Shown: piece after piece, positions 33,801 to 48,800 of the stretch
Layout: each line of letters opens with the position of its first letter
How positions within the stretch are numbered: the first letter of the stretch is position 1
Assembly: GCF_026151205.1 (NCBI RefSeq)
Contig: NC_087080.1
Coordinates: forward strand, 11,581,837-11,641,836
Reading direction: 5' to 3'
DNA from: Bolinopsis microptera
Lineage: Eukaryota; Ctenophora; Tentaculata; Lobata; Bolinopsidae
DNA: 60,000 nt
Notes under the pieces: generated by a model
The model's input: the letters and a program-made list of their open reading frames with translations, nothing else
Told to the model about the DNA's origin: nothing
The model's database searches: none
Translations under genes and position numbers: made by a program

Positions 33801-36800
33801 ACCTAGATGGTAAGTGTAAGGGTCAGGGTTAGTGCAAGTAATATAGCTAACCTACCTAGATGGTAAGTGTAAGGGTCAGGGTTAGTGCAAGTAATATAGC
33901 TAACCTACCTAGATGGTAAGTGTAAGGGTCAGGGTTAGTGCAAGTAATATAGCTAACCTACCTAAATGGTAAGTGTAAGGGTCAGGGTTAGTGCAAGTAA
34001 TATAGCTAACCTACCTAGATGGTAAGTGTAAGGGTCAGGGTTAGTGTAAGTAATATAGCTAACCTACCTAGATGGTAAGTGTAAGGGTCAGGGTTAGTGC
34101 AAGTAATATAGCTAACAACTCCTACCTAGATGGTAAGTGTAAGGGTCAGGGTTAGTGCAAGTAATATAGCTAACCTACCTAGATGGTAAGTGTAAGGGTC
34201 AGGGTTAGTGCAAGTAATATAGCTAACCTACCTAGATGGTAAGTGTAAGGGTCAGGGTTAGTGCAAGTAATATAGCTAACCTACCTAGATGGTAAGTGTA
34301 AGGGTCAGGGTTAGTGCAAGTAATATAGCTAACAACTCCTACCTAGATGGTAAGTGTAAGGGTCAGGGTTAGTGCAAGTTATATAGCTAACCTACCTAAA
34401 TGGTAAGTGTAAGGGTCAGGGTTAGTGCAAGTAATATAGCTAACCTACCTAGATGGTAAGTGTAAGGGTCAGGGTTAGTGCAAGTAATATAGCTAACAAC
34501 TCTACCTAGATGGTAAGTGTAAGGGTCAGGGTTAGTGCAAGTAATATAGCTAACCTACCTAGATGGTAAGTGTAAGGGTCAGGGTTAGTGCAAGTAATAT
34601 AGCTAACCTACCTAGATGGTAAGTGTAAGGGTCAGGGTTAGTGCAAGTAATATAGCTAACCTACCTAGATGGTAAGTGTAAGGGTCAGGGTTAGTGCAAG
34701 TAATATAGCTAACCTACCTAGATGGTAAGTGTAAGGGTCAGGGTTAGTGCAAGTAATATAGCTAACCTACCTAGATGGTAAGTGTAAGGGTCAGGGTTAG
34801 TGCAAGTAATATAGCTAACCTACCTAGATGGTAAGTGTAAGGGTCAGGGTTAGTGCAAGTAATATAGCTAACCTACCTAGATGGTAAGTGTAAGGGTCAG
34901 GGTTAGTGCAAGTAATATAGCTAACCTACCTAGATGGTAAGTGTAAGGGTCAGGGTTAGTGCAAGTAATATAGCTAACCTACCTAGATGGTAAGTGTAAG
35001 GGTCAGGGTTAGTGCAAGTAATATAGCTAACCTACCTAGATGGTAAGTGTAAGGGTCAGGGTTAGTGCAAGTAATATAGCTAACCTACCTAAATGGTAAG
35101 TGTAAGGGTCAGGGTTAGTGCAAGTAATATAGCTAACCTACCTAAGATGGTAAGTGTAAGGGTCAGGGTTAGTGCAAGTAATATAGCTAACCTACCTAGA
35201 TGGTAAGTGTAAGGGTCAGGGTTAGTGCAAGTAATATAGCTAACAACTCCTACCTAGATGGTAAGTGTAAGGGTCAGGGTTAGTGCAAGTAATATAGCTA
35301 ACCTACCTAGATGGTAAGTGTAAGGGTCAGGGTTAGTGCAAGTAATATAGCTAACCTACCTAAATGGTAAGTGTAAGGGTCAGGGTTAGTGCAAGTAATA
35401 TAGCTAACCTACCTAGATGGTAAGTGTAAGGGTCAGGGTTAGTGCAAGTAATATAGCTAACCTACCTAGATGGTAAGTGTAAGGGTCAGGGTTAGTGCAA
35501 GTAATATAGCTAACCTACCTAGATGGTAAGTGTAAGGGTCAGGGTTAGTGCAAGTAATATAGCTAACCTACCTAGATGGTAAGTGTAAGGGTCAGGGTTA
35601 GTGCAAGTAATATAGCTAACCTACCTAGATGGTAAGTGTAAGGGTCAGGGTTAGTGCAAGTAATATAGCTAACCTACCTAGATGGTAAGTGTAAGGGTCA
35701 GGGTTAGTGCAAGTAATATAGCTAACCTACCTAGATGGTAAGTGTAAGGGTCAGGGTTAGTGCAAGTAATATAGCTAACCTACCTAGATGGTAAGTGTAA
35801 GGGTCAGGGTTAGTGCAAGTAATATAGCTAACCTACCTAGATGGTAAGTGTAAGGGTCAGGGTTAGTGCAAGTAATATAGCTAACCTACCTAGATGGTAA
35901 GTGTAAGGGTCAGGGTTAGTGCAAGTATATAGCTAACCTACTAGATGGTAAGTGTAAGGGTCAGGGTTAGTGCAAGTAATATAGCTAACCTACCTAGATG
36001 GTAAGTGTAAGGGTCAGGGTTAGTGCAAGTAATATAGCTAACCTACCTAGATGGTAAGTGTAAGGGTCAGGGTTAGTGCAAGTAATATAGCTAACCTACC
36101 TAGAATGGTAAGTGTAAGGGTCAGGGTTAGTGCAAGTAATATAGCTAACCTACCTAGATGGTAAGTGTAAGGGTCAGGGTTAGTGTAAGTAATATAGCTA
36201 ACCTACCTAGATGGTAAGTGTAAGGGTCAGGGTTAGTGTAAGTAATATAGCTAACCTACCTAGATGGTAAGTGTAAGGGTCAGGGTTAGTGCAAGTAATA
36301 TAGCTAACCTACCTAGATGGTAAGTGTAAGGGTCAGGGTTAGTGCAAGTAATATAGCTAACCTACCTAGATGGTAAGTGTAAGGGTCAGGGTTAGTGTAA
36401 GTAATATAGCTAACCTACCTAGATGGTAAGTGTAAGGGTCAGGGTTAGTGCAAGTAATATAGCTAACCTACCTAGATGGTAAGTGTAAGGGTCAGGGTTA
36501 GTGCAAGTAATATAGCTAACCTACCTAGATGGTAAGTGTAAGGGTCAGGGTTAGTGCAAGTAATATAGCTAACCTACCTAGATGGTAAGTGTAAGGGTCA
36601 GGGTTAGTGCAAGTAATATAGCTAACCTACCTAAGATGGTAAGTGTAAGGGTCAGGGTTAGTGCAAGTAATATAGCTAACCTACCTAGATGGTAAGTGTA
36701 AGGGTCAGGGTTAGTGCAAGTAATATAGCTAACCTACCTAGATGGTAAGTGTAAGGGTCAGGGTTAGTGCAAGTAATATAGCTAACCTACCTAGATGGTA

Positions 36801-39800
36801 AGTGTAAGGGTCAGGTAGTGCAAGTATTATAGCTAACCGACTAGATGGTAGTGTAAGGGTCAGGTTAGTGCAAGTATATAGCTAACCTACCTAAATGGTA
36901 AGTGTAAGGGTCAGGGTTAGTGCAAGTAATATAGCTAACCTACCTAGATGGTAAGTGTAAGGGTCAGGGTTAGTGCAAGTAATATAGCTAACCTACCTAG
37001 ATGGTAAGTGTAAGGGTCAGGGTTAGTGCAAGTAATATAGCTAACCTACCTAGATGGTAAGTGTAAGGGTCAGGGTTAGTGCAAGTAATATAGCTAACCT
37101 ACCTAGATGGTAAGTGTAAGGGTCAGGGTTAGTGCAAGTAATATAGCTAACCTACCTAGATGGTAAGTGTAAGGGTCAGGGTTAGTGCAAGTAATATAGC
37201 TAACCTACCTAGATGGTAAGTGTAAGGGTCAGGGTTAGTGCAAGTAATATAGCTAACCTACCTAGATGGTAAGTGTAAGGGTCAGGGTTAGTGCAAGTAA
37301 TATAGCTAACCTACCTAGATGGTAAGTGTAAGGGTCAGGGTTAGTGCAAGTAATATAGCTAACCTACCTAGATGGTAAGTGTAAGGGTCAGGGTTAGTGC
37401 AAGTAATATAGCTAACCTACCTAGATGGTAAGTGTAAGGGTCAGGGTTAGTGCAAGTAATATAGCTAACCTACCTAGATGGTAAGTGTAAGGGTCAGGGT
37501 TAGTGCAAGTAATATAGCTAACCTACCTAGATGGTAAGTGTAAGGGTCAGGGTTAGTGCAAGTAATATAGCTAACCTACCTAGATGGTAAGTGTAAGGGT
37601 CAGGGTTAGTGCAAGTAATATAGCTAACCTACCTAGATGGTAAGTGTAAGGGTCAGGGTTAGTGCAAGTAATATAGCTAACCTACCTAGATGGTAAGTGT
37701 AAGGGTCAGGGTTAGTGCAAGTAATATAGCTAACCTACCTAGATGGTAAGTGTAAGGGTCAGGGTTAGTGCAAGTAATATAGCTAACCTACCTAGATGGT
37801 AAGTGTAAGGGTCAGGGTTAGTGCAAGTAATATAGCTAACCTACCTAGATGGTAAGTGTAAGGGTCAGGGTTAGTGCAAGTAATATAGCTAACCTACCTA
37901 GATGGTAAGTGTAAGGGTCAGGGTTAGTGCAAGTAATATAGCTAACCTACCTAGATGGTAAGTGTAAGGGTCAGGGTTAGTGCAAGTAATATAGCTAACC
38001 TACCTAGATGGTAAGTGTAAGGGTCAGGGTTAGTGCAAGTAATATAGCTAACCTACCTAGATGGTAAGTGTAAGGGTCAGGGTTAGTGCAAGTAATATAG
38101 CTAACCTACCTAGATGGTAAGTGTAAGGGTCAGGGTTAGTGCAAGTAATATAGCTAACCTACCTAGATGGTAAGTGTAAGGGTCAGGGTTAGTGCAAGTA
38201 ATATAGCTAACCTACCTAGATGGTAAGTGTAAGGGTCAGGGTTAGTGCAAGTAATATAGCTAACCTACCTAGATGGTAAGTGTAAGGGTCAGGGTTAGTG
38301 CAAGTAATATAGCTAACCTACCTAGATGGTAAGTGTAAGGGTCAGGGTTAGTGCAAGTAATATAGCTAACCTACCTAGATGGTAAGTGTAAGGGTCAGGG
38401 TTAGTGCAAGTAATATAGCTAACCTACCTAGATGGTAAGTGTAAGGGTCAGGGTTAGTGCAAGTAATATAGCTAACCTACCTAGATGGTAAGTGTAAGGG
38501 TCAGGGTTAGTGCAAGTAATATAGCTAACCTACCTAGATGGTAAGTGTAAGGGTCAGGGTTAGTGCAAGTAATATAGCTAACCTACCTAGATGGTAAGTG
38601 TAAGGGTCAGGGTTAGTGCAAGTAATATAGCTAACCTACCTAGATGGTAAGTGTAAGGGTCAGGGTTAGTGCAAGTAATATAGCTAACCTACCTAGATGG
38701 TAAGTGTAAGGGTCAGGGTTAGTGCAAGTAATATAGCTAACCTACCTAGATGGTAAGTGTAAGGGTCAGGGTTAGTGCAAGTAATATAGCTAACCTACCT
38801 AGATGGTAAGTGTAAGGGTCAGGGTTAGTGCAAGTAATATAGCTAACCTACCTAGATGGTAAGTGTAAGGGTCAGGGTTAGTGCAAGTAATATAGCTAAC
38901 CTACCTAGATGGTAAGTGTAAGGGTCAGGGTTAGTGCAAGTAATATAGCTAACCTACCTAGATGGTAAGTGTAAGGGTCAGGGTTAGTGCAAGTAATATA
39001 GCTAACCTACCTAGATGGTAAGTGTAAGGGTCAGGGTTAGTGCAAGTAATATAGCTAACCTACCTAGATGGTAAGTGTAAGGGTCAGGGTTAGTGCAAGT
39101 AATATAGCTAACCTACCTAGATGGTAAGTGTAAGGGTCAGGGTTAGTGCAAGTAATATAGCTAACCTACCTAGATGGTAAGTGTAAGGGTCAGGGTTAGT
39201 GCAAGTAATATAGCTAACCTACCTAGATGGTAAGTGTAAGGGTCAGGGTTAGTGCAAGTAATATAGCTAACCTACCTAGATGGTAAGTGTAAGGGTCAGG
39301 GTTAGTGCAAGTAATATAGCTAACCTACCTAGATGGTAAGTGTAAGGGTCAGGGTTAGTGCAAGTAATATAGCTAACCTACCTAGATGGTAAGTGTAAGG
39401 GTCAGGGTTAGTGCAAGTAATATAGCTAACCTACCTAGATGGTAAGTGTAAGGGTCAGGGTTAGTGCAAGTAATATAGCTAACCTACCTAGATGGTAAGT
39501 GTAAGGGTCAGGGTTAGTGCAAGTAATATAGCTAACCTACCTAGATGGTAAGTGTAAGGGTCAGGGTTAGTGCAAGTAATATAGCTAACCTACCTAGATG
39601 GTAAGTGTAAGGGTCAGGGTTAGTGCAAGTAATATAGCTAACCTACCTAGATGGTAAGTGTAAGGGTCAGGGTTAGTGCAAGTAATATAGCTAACCTACC
39701 TAGATGGTAAGTGTAAGGGTCAGGGTTAGTGCAAGTAATATAGCTAACTCTACCTAGATGGTAAGTGTAAGGGTCAGGGTTAGTGCAAGTAATATAGCTA

Positions 39801-42800
39801 ACCTACCTAGATGGTAAGTGTAAGGGTCAGGGTTAGTGCAAGTAATATAGCTAACCTACCTAGATGGTAAGTGTAAGGGTCAGGGTTAGTGCAAGTAATA
39901 TAGCTAACCTACCTAGATGGTAAGTGTAAGGGTCAGGGTTAGTGCAAGTAATATAGCTAACCTACCTAAATGGTAAGTGTAAGGGTCAGGGTTAGTGCAA
40001 GTAATATAGCTAACCTACCTAGATGGTAAGTGTAAGGGTCAGGGTTAGTGCAAGTAATATAGCTAACCTACCTAGATGGTAAGTGTAAGGGTCAGGGTTA
40101 GTGCAAGTAATATAGCTAACCTACCTAGATGGTAAGTGTAAGGGTCAGGGTTAGTGCAAGTAATATAGCTAACCTACCTAGATGGTAAGTGTAAGGGTCA
40201 GGGTTAGTGCAAGTAATATAGCTAACCTACCTAGATGGTAAGTGTAAGGGTCAGGGTTAGTGCAAGTAATATAGCTAACCTACCTAGATGGTAAGTGTAA
40301 GGGTCAGGGTTAGTGCAAGTAATATAGCTAACCTACCTAGATGGTAAGTGTAAGGGTCAGGGTTAGTGCAAGTAATATAGCTAACCTACCTAGATGGTAA
40401 GTGTAAGGGTCAGGGTTAGTGCAAGTAATATAGCTAACCTACCTAGATGGTAAGTGTAAGGGTCAGGGTTAGTGCAAGTAATATAGCTAACCTACCTAGA
40501 TGGTAAGTGTAAGGGTCAGGGTTAGTGCAAGTAATATAGCTAACCTACCTAGATGGTAAGTGTAAGGGTCAGGGTTAGTGCAAGTAATATAGCTAACCTA
40601 CCTAGATGGTAAGTGTAAGGGTCAGGGTTAGTGCAAGTAATATAGCTAACCTACCTAGATGGTAAGTGTAAGGGTCAGGGTTAGTGCAAGTAATATAGCT
40701 AACCTACCTAGATGGTAAGTGTAAGGGTCAGGGTTAGTGCAAGTAATATAGCTAACCTACCTAGATGGTAAGTGTAAGGGTCAGGGTTAGTGCAAGTAAT
40801 ATAGCTAACCTACCTAGATGGTAAGTGTAAGGGTCAGGGTTAGTGCAAGTAATATAGCTAACCTACCTAGATGGTAAGTGTAAGGGTCAGGGTTAGTGCA
40901 AGTAATATAGCTAACCTACCTAGATGGTAAGTGTAAGGGTCAGGGTTAGTGCAAGTAATATAGCTAACCTACCTAGATGGTAAGTGTAAGGGTCAGGGTT
41001 AGTGCAAGTAATATAGCTAACCTACCTAGATGGTAAGTGTAAGGGTCAGGGTTAGTGCAAGTAATATAGCTAACCTACCTAGATGGTAAGTGTAAGGGTC
41101 AGGGTTAGTGCAAGTAATATAGCTAACCTACCTAGATGGTAAGTGTAAGGGTCAGGGTTAGTGCAAGTAATATAGCTAACCTACCTAGATGGTAAGTGTA
41201 AGGGTCAGGGTTAGTGCAAGTAATATAGCTAACCTACCTAGATGGTAAGTGTAAGGGTCAGGGTTAGTGCAAGTAATATAGCTAACCTACCTAGATGGTA
41301 AGTGTAAGGGTCAGGGTTAGTGCAAGTAATATAGCTAACCTACCTAGATGGTAAGTGTAAGGGTCAGGGTTAGTGCAAGTAATATAGCTAACCTACCTAG
41401 ATGGTAAGTGTAAGGGTCAGGGTTAGTGCAAGTAATATAGCTAACCTACCTAGATGGTAAGTGTAAGGGTCAGGGTTAGTGCAAGTAATATAGCTAACCT
41501 ACCTAGATGGTAAGTGTAAGGGTCAGGGTTAGTGCAAGTAATATAGCTAACCTACCTAGATGGTAAGTGTAAGGGTCAGGGTTAGTGCAAGTAATATAGC
41601 TAACCTACCTAGATGGTAAGTGTAAGGGTCAGGGTTAGTGCAAGTAATATAGCTAACCTACCTAGATGGTAAGTGTAAGGGTCAGGGTTAGTGCAAGTAA
41701 TATAGCTAACCTACCTAGATGGTAAGTGTAAGGGTCAGGGTTAGTGCAAGTAATATAGCTAACCTACCTAGATGGTAAGTGTAAGGGTCAGGGTTAGTGC
41801 AAGTAATATAGCTAACCTACCTAGATGGTAAGTGTAAGGGTCAGGGTTAGTGCAAGTAATATAGCTAACCTACCTAGATGGTAAGTGTAAGGGTCAGGGT
41901 TAGTGCAAGTAATATAGCTAACCTACCTAGATGGTAAGTGTAAGGGTCAGGGTTAGTGCAAGTAATATAGCTAACCTACCTAGATGGTAAGTGTAAGGGT
42001 CAGGGTTAGTGCAAGTAATATAGCTAACCTACCTAGATGGTAAGTGTAAGGGTCAGGGTTAGTGCAAGTAATATAGCTAACCTACCTAGATGGTAAGTGT
42101 AAGGGTCAGGGTTAGTGCAAGTAATATAGCTAACCTACCTAGATGGTAAGTGTAAGGGTCAGGGTTAGTGCAAGTAATATAGCTAACCTACCTAGATGGT
42201 AAGTGTAAGGGTCAGGGTTAGTGCAAGTAATATAGCTAACCTACCTAGATGGTAAGTGTAAGGGTCAGGGTTAGTGCAAGTAATATAGCTAACCTACCTA
42301 GATGGTAAGTGTAAGGGTCAGGGTTAGTGCAAGTAATATAGCTAACCTACCTAGATGGTAAGTGTAAGGGTCAGGGTTAGTGCAAGTAATATAGCTAACC
42401 TACCTAGATGGTAAGTGTAAGGGTCAGGGTTAGTGCAAGTAATATAGCTAACCTACCTAGATGGTAAGTGTAAGGGTCAGGGTTAGTGCAAGTAATATAG
42501 CTAACAACTCTACCTAGATGGTAAGTGTAAGGGTCAGGGTTAGTGCAAGTAATATAGCTAACCTACCTAGATGGTAAGTGTAAGGGTCAGGGTTAGTGCA
42601 AGTAATATAGCTAACCTACCTAGATGGTAAGTGTAAGGGTCAGGGTTAGTGCAAGTAATATAGCTAACCTACCTAGATGGTAAGTGTAAGGGTCAGGGTT
42701 AGTGCAAGTAATATAGCTAACCTACCTAGATGGTAAGTGTAAGGGTCAGGGTTAGTGCAAGTAATATAGCTAACCTACCTAGATGGTAAGTGTAAGGGTC

Positions 42801-45800
42801 AGGGTTAGTGCAAGTAATATAGCTAACCTACCTAGATGGTAAGTGTAAGGGTCAGGGTTAGTGCAAGTAATATAGCTAACCTACCTAGATGGTAAGTGTA
42901 AGGGTCAGGGTTAGTGCAAGTAATATAGCTAACCTACCTAGATGGTAAGTGTAAGGGTCAGGGTTAGTGCAAGTAATATAGCTAACCTACCTAGATGGTA
43001 AGTGTAAGGGTCAGGGTTAGTGCAAGTAATATAGCTAACCTACCTAGATGGTAAGTGTAAGGGTCAGGGTTAGTGCAAGTAATATAGCTAACCTACCTAA
43101 ATGGTAAGTGTAAGGGTCAGGGTTAGTGCAAGTAATATAGCTAACCTACCTAGATGGTAAGTGTAAGGGTCAGGGTTAGTGCAAGTAATATAGCTAACCT
43201 ACCTAGATGGTAAGTGTAAGGGTCAGGGTTAGTGCAAGTAATATAGCTAACCTACCTAGATGGTAAGTGTAAGGGTCAGGGTTAGTGCAAGTAATATAGC
43301 TAACCTACCTAGATGGTAAGTGTAAGGGTCAGGGTTAGTGCAAGTAATATAGCTAACCTACCTAGATGGTAAGTGTAAGGGTCAGGGTTAGTGCAAGTAA
43401 TATAGCTAACCTACCTAGATGGTAAGTGTAAGGGTCAGGGTTAGTGCAAGTAATATAGCTAACCTACCTAGATGGTAAGTGTAAGGGTCAGGGTTAGTGC
43501 AAGTAATATAGCTAACCTACCTAGATGGTAAGTGTAAGGGTCAGGGTTAGTGCAAGTAATATAGCTAACCTACCTAGATGGTAAGTGTAAGGGTCAGGGT
43601 TAGTGCAAGTAATATAGCTAACCTACCTAGATGGTAAGTGTAAGGGTCAGGGTTAGTGCAAGTAATATAGCTAACCTACCTAGATGGTAAGTGTAAGGGT
43701 CAGGGTTAGTGCAAGTAATATAGCTAACCTACCTAGATGGTAAGTGTAAGGGTCAGGGTTAGTGCAAGTAATATAGCTAACCTACCTAGATGGTAAGTGT
43801 AAGGGTCAGGGTTAGTGCAAGTAATATAGCTAACCTACCTAGATGGTAAGTGTAAGGGTCAGGGTTAGTGCAAGTAATATAGCTAACCTACCTAGATGGT
43901 AAGTGTAAGGGTCAGGGTTAGTGCAAGTAATATAGCTAACCTACCTAGATGGTAAGTGTAAGGGTCAGGGTTAGTGCAAGTAATATAGCTAACCTACCTA
44001 GATGGTAAGTGTAAGGGTCAGGGTTAGTGCAAGTAATATAGCTAACCTACCTAGATGGTAAGTGTAAGGGTCAGGGTTAGTGCAAGTAATATAGCTAACC
44101 TACCTAGATGGTAAGTGTAAGGGTCAGGGTTAGTGCAAGTAATATAGCTAACCTACCTAGATGGTAAGTGTAAGGGTCAGGGTTAGTGCAAGTAATATAG
44201 CTAACCTACCTAGATGGTAAGTGTAAGGGTCAGGGTTAGTGCAAGTAATATAGCTAACCTACCTAGATGGTAAGTGTAAGGGTCAGGGTTAGTGCAAGTA
44301 ATATAGCTAACCTACCTAGATGGTAAGTGTAAGGGTCAGGGTTAGTGCAAGTAATATAGCTAACCTACCTAGATGGTAAGTGTAAGGGTCAGGGTTAGTG
44401 CAAGTAATATAGCTAACCTACCTAGATGGTAAGTGTAAGGGTCAGGGTTAGTGCAAGTAATATAGCTAACCTACCTAGATGGTAAGTGTAAGGGTCAGGG
44501 TTAGTGCAAGTAATATAGCTAACCTACCTAGATGGTAAGTGTAAGGGTCAGGGTTAGTGCAAGTAATATAGCTAACCTACCTAGATGGTAAGTGTAAGGG
44601 TCAGGGTTAGTGCAAGTAATATAGCTAACCTACCTAGATGGTAAGTGTAAGGGTCAGGGTTAGTGCAAGTAATATAGCTAACCTACCTAGATGGTAAGTG
44701 TAAGGGTCAGGGTTAGTGCAAGTAATATAGCTAACCTACCTAGATGGTAAGTGTAAGGGTCAGGGTTAGTGCAAGTAATATAGCTAACCTACCTAGATGG
44801 TAAGTGTAAGGGTCAGGGTTAGTGCAAGTAATATAGCTAACCTACCTAGATGGTAAGTGTAAGGGTCAGGGTTAGTGCAAGTAATATAGCTAACCTACCT
44901 AGATGGTAAGTGTAAGGGTCAGGGTTAGTGCAAGTAATATAGCTAACCTACCTAGATGGTAAGTGTAAGGGTCAGGGTTAGTGCAAGTAATATAGCTAAC
45001 CTACCTAGATGGTAAGTGTAAGGGTCAGGGTTAGTGCAAGTAATATAGCTAACCTACCTAGATGGTAAGTGTAAGGGTCAGGGTTAGTGCAAGTAATATA
45101 GCTAACCTACCTAGATGGTAAGTGTAAGGGTCAGGGTTAGTGCAAGTAATATAGCTAACACTCCTACCTAGATGGTAAGTGTAAGGGTCAGGGTTAGTGC
45201 AAGTAATATAGCTAACCTACCTAGATGGTAAGTGTAAGGGTCAGGGTTAGTGCAAGTAATATAGCTAACCTACCTAGATGGTAAGTGTAAGGGTCAGGGT
45301 TAGTGCAAGTAATATAGCTAACCTACCTAGATGGTAAGTGTAAGGGTCAGGGTTAGTGCAAGTAATATAGCTAACCTACCTAGATGGTAAGTGTAAGGGT
45401 CAGGGTTAGTGCAAGTAATATAGCTAACCTACCTAGATGGTAAGTGTAAGGGTCAGGGTTAGTGCAAGTAATATAGCTAACCTACCTAGATGGTAAGTGT
45501 AAGGGTCAGGGTTAGTGCAAGTAATATAGCTAACCTACCTAGATGGTAAGTGTAAGGGTCAGGGTTAGTGCAAGTAATATAGCTAACCTACCTAGATGGT
45601 AAGTGTAAGGGTCAGGGTTAGTGCAAGTAATATAGCTAACCTACCTAGATGGTAAGTGTAAGGGTCAGGGTTAGTGCAAGTAATATAGCTAACCTACCTA
45701 GATGGTAAGTGTAAGGGTCAGGGTTAGTGCAAGTAATATAGCTAACCTACCTAGATGGTAAGTGTAAGGGTCAGGGTTAGTGCAAGTAATATAGCTAACC

Positions 45801-48800
45801 TACCTAGATGGTAAGTGTAAGGGTCAGGGTTAGTGCAAGTAATATAGCTAACCTACCTAGATGGTAAGTGTAAGGGTCAGGGTTAGTGCAAGTAATATAG
45901 CTAACCTACCTAGATGGTAAGTGTAAGGGTCAGGGTTAGTGCAAGTAATATAGCTAACCTACCTAGATGGTAAGTGTAAGGGTCAGGGTTAGTGCAAGTA
46001 ATATAGCTAACCTACCTAGATGGTAAGTGTAAGGGTCAGGGTTAGTGCAAGTAATATAGCTAACCTACCTAGATGGTAAGTGTAAGGGTCAGGGTTAGTG
46101 CAAGTAATATAGCTAACCTACCTAGATGGTAAGTGTAAGGGTCAGGGTTAGTGCAAGTAATATAGCTAACCCTACCTAGATGGTAAGTGTAAGGGTCAGG
46201 GTTAGTGCAAGTAATATAGCTAACCTACCTAGATGGTAAGTGTAAGGGTCAGGGTTAGTGCAAGTAATATAGCTAACCTACCTAGATGGTAAGTGTAAGG
46301 GTCAGGGTTAGTGCAAGTAATATAGCTAACCTACCTAGATGGTAAGTGTAAGGGTCAGGGTTAGTGCAAGTAATATAGCTAACCTACCTAGATGGTAAGT
46401 GTAAGGGTCAGGGTTAGTGCAAGTAATATAGCTAACCTACCTAGATGGTAAGTGTAAGGGTCAGGGTTAGTGCAAGTAATATAGCTAACCTACCTAGATG
46501 GTAAGTGTAAGGGTCAGGGTTAGTGCAAGTAATATAGCTAACCTACCTAGATGGTAAGTGTAAGGGTCAGGGTTAGTGCAAGTAATATAGCTAACCTACC
46601 TAGATGGTAAGTGTAAGGGTCAGGGTTAGTGCAAGTAATATAGCTAACCTACCTAGATGGTAAGTGTAAGGGTCAGGGTTAGTGCAAGTAATATAGCTAA
46701 CCTACCTAGATGGTAAGTGTAAGGGTCAGGGTTAGTGCAAGTAATATAGCTAACCTACCTAGATGGTAAGTGTAAGGGTCAGGGTTAGTGCAAGTAATAT
46801 AGCTAACCTACCTAGATGGTAAGTGTAAGGGTCAGGGTTAGTGCAAGTAATATAGCTAACCTACCTAGATGGTAAGTGTAAGGGTCAGGGTTAGTGCAAG
46901 TAATATAGCTAACCTACCTAGATGGTAAGTGTAAGGGTCAGGGTTAGTGCAAGTAATATAGCTAACCTACCTAGATGGTAAGTGTAAGGGTCAGGGTTAG
47001 TGCAAGTAATATAGCTAACCTACCTAGATGGTAAGTGTAAGGGTCAGGGTTAGTGCAAGTAATATAGCTAACCTACCTAGATGGTAAGTGTAAGGGTCAG
47101 GGTTAGTGCAAGTAATATAGCTAACCTACCTAGATGGTAAGTGTAAGGGTCAGGGTTAGTGCAAGTAATATAGCTAACCTACCTAGATGGTAAGTGTAAG
47201 GGTCAGGGTTAGTGCAAGTAATATAGCTAACCTACCTAGATGGTAAGTGTAAGGGTCAGGGTTAGTGCAAGTAATATAGCTAACCCTACCTAGATGGTAA
47301 GTGTAAGGGTCAGGGTTAGTGCAAGTAATATAGCTAACCTACCTAGATGGTAAGTGTAAGGGTCAGGGTTAGTGCAAGTAATATAGCTAACCTACCTAAA
47401 TGGTAAGTGTAAGGGTCAGGGTTAGTGCAAGTAATATAGCTAACCTACCTAGATGGTAAGTGTAAGGGTCAGGGTTAGTGCAAGTAATATAGCTAACCTA
47501 CCTAGATGGTAAGTGTAAGGGTCAGGGTTAGTGCAAGTAATATAGCTAACCTACCTAGATGGTAAGTGTAAGGGTCAGGGTTAGTGCAAGTAATATAGCT
47601 AACCCTACCTAGATGGTAAGTGTAAGGGTCAGGGTTAGTGCAAGTAATATAGCTAACCTACCTAGATGGTAAGTGTAAGGGTCAGGGTTAGTGCAAGTAA
47701 TATAGCTAACCTACCTAGATGGTAAGTGTAAGGGTCAGGGTTAGTGCAAGTAATATAGCTAACCTACCTAGATGGTAAGTGTAAGGGTCAGGGTTAGTGC
47801 AAGTAATATAGCTAACCTACCTAGATGGTAAGTGTAAGGGTCAGGGTTAGTGCAAGTAATATAGCTAACCTACCTAGATGGTAAGTGTAAGGGTCAGGGT
47901 TAGTGCAAGTAATATAGCTAACCTACCTAGATGGTAAGTGTAAGGGTCAGGGTTAGTGCAAGTAATATAGCTAACCTACCTAGATGGTAAGTGTAAGGGT
48001 CAGGGTTAGTGCAAGTAATATAGCTAACCTACCTAGATGGTAAGTGTAAGGGTCAGGGTTAGTGCAAGTAATATAGCTAACCTACCTAAATGGTAAGTGT
48101 AAGGGTCAGGGTTAGTGCAAGTAATATAGCTAACCTACCTAAATGGTAAGTGTAAGGGTCAGGGTTAGTGCAAGTAATATAGCTAACCTACCTAAATGGT
48201 AAGTGTAAGGGTCAGGGTTAGTGCAAGTAATATAGCTAACCTACCTAGATGGTAAGTGTAAGGGTCAGGGTTAGTGTAAGTAATATAGCTAACCTACCTA
48301 GATGGTAAGTGTAAGGGTCAGGGTTAGTGCAAGTAATATAGCTAACCTACCTAAATGGTAAGTGTAAGGGTCAGGGTTAGTGCAAGTAATATAGCTAACC
48401 TACCTAGATGGTAAGTGTAAGGGTCAGGGTTAGTGCAAGTAATATAGCTAACCTACCTAGATGGTAAGTGTAAGGGTCAGGGTTAGTGTAAGTAATATAG
48501 CTAACCTACCTAGATGGTAAGTGTAAGGGTCAGGGTTAGTGCAAGTAATATAGCTAACCTACCTAGATGGTAAGTGTAAGGGTCAGGGTTAGTGCAAGTT
48601 ATATAGCTAACCTACCTAGATGGTAAGTGTAAGGGTCAGGGTTAGTGCAAGTAATATAGCTAACCTACCTAGATGGTAAGTGTAAGGGTCAGGGTTAGTG
48701 CAAGTAATATAGCTAACCTACCTAGATGGTAAGTGTAAGGGTCAGGGTTAGTGCAAGTAATATAGCTAACAACTCCTACCTAGATGGTAAGTGTAAGGGT

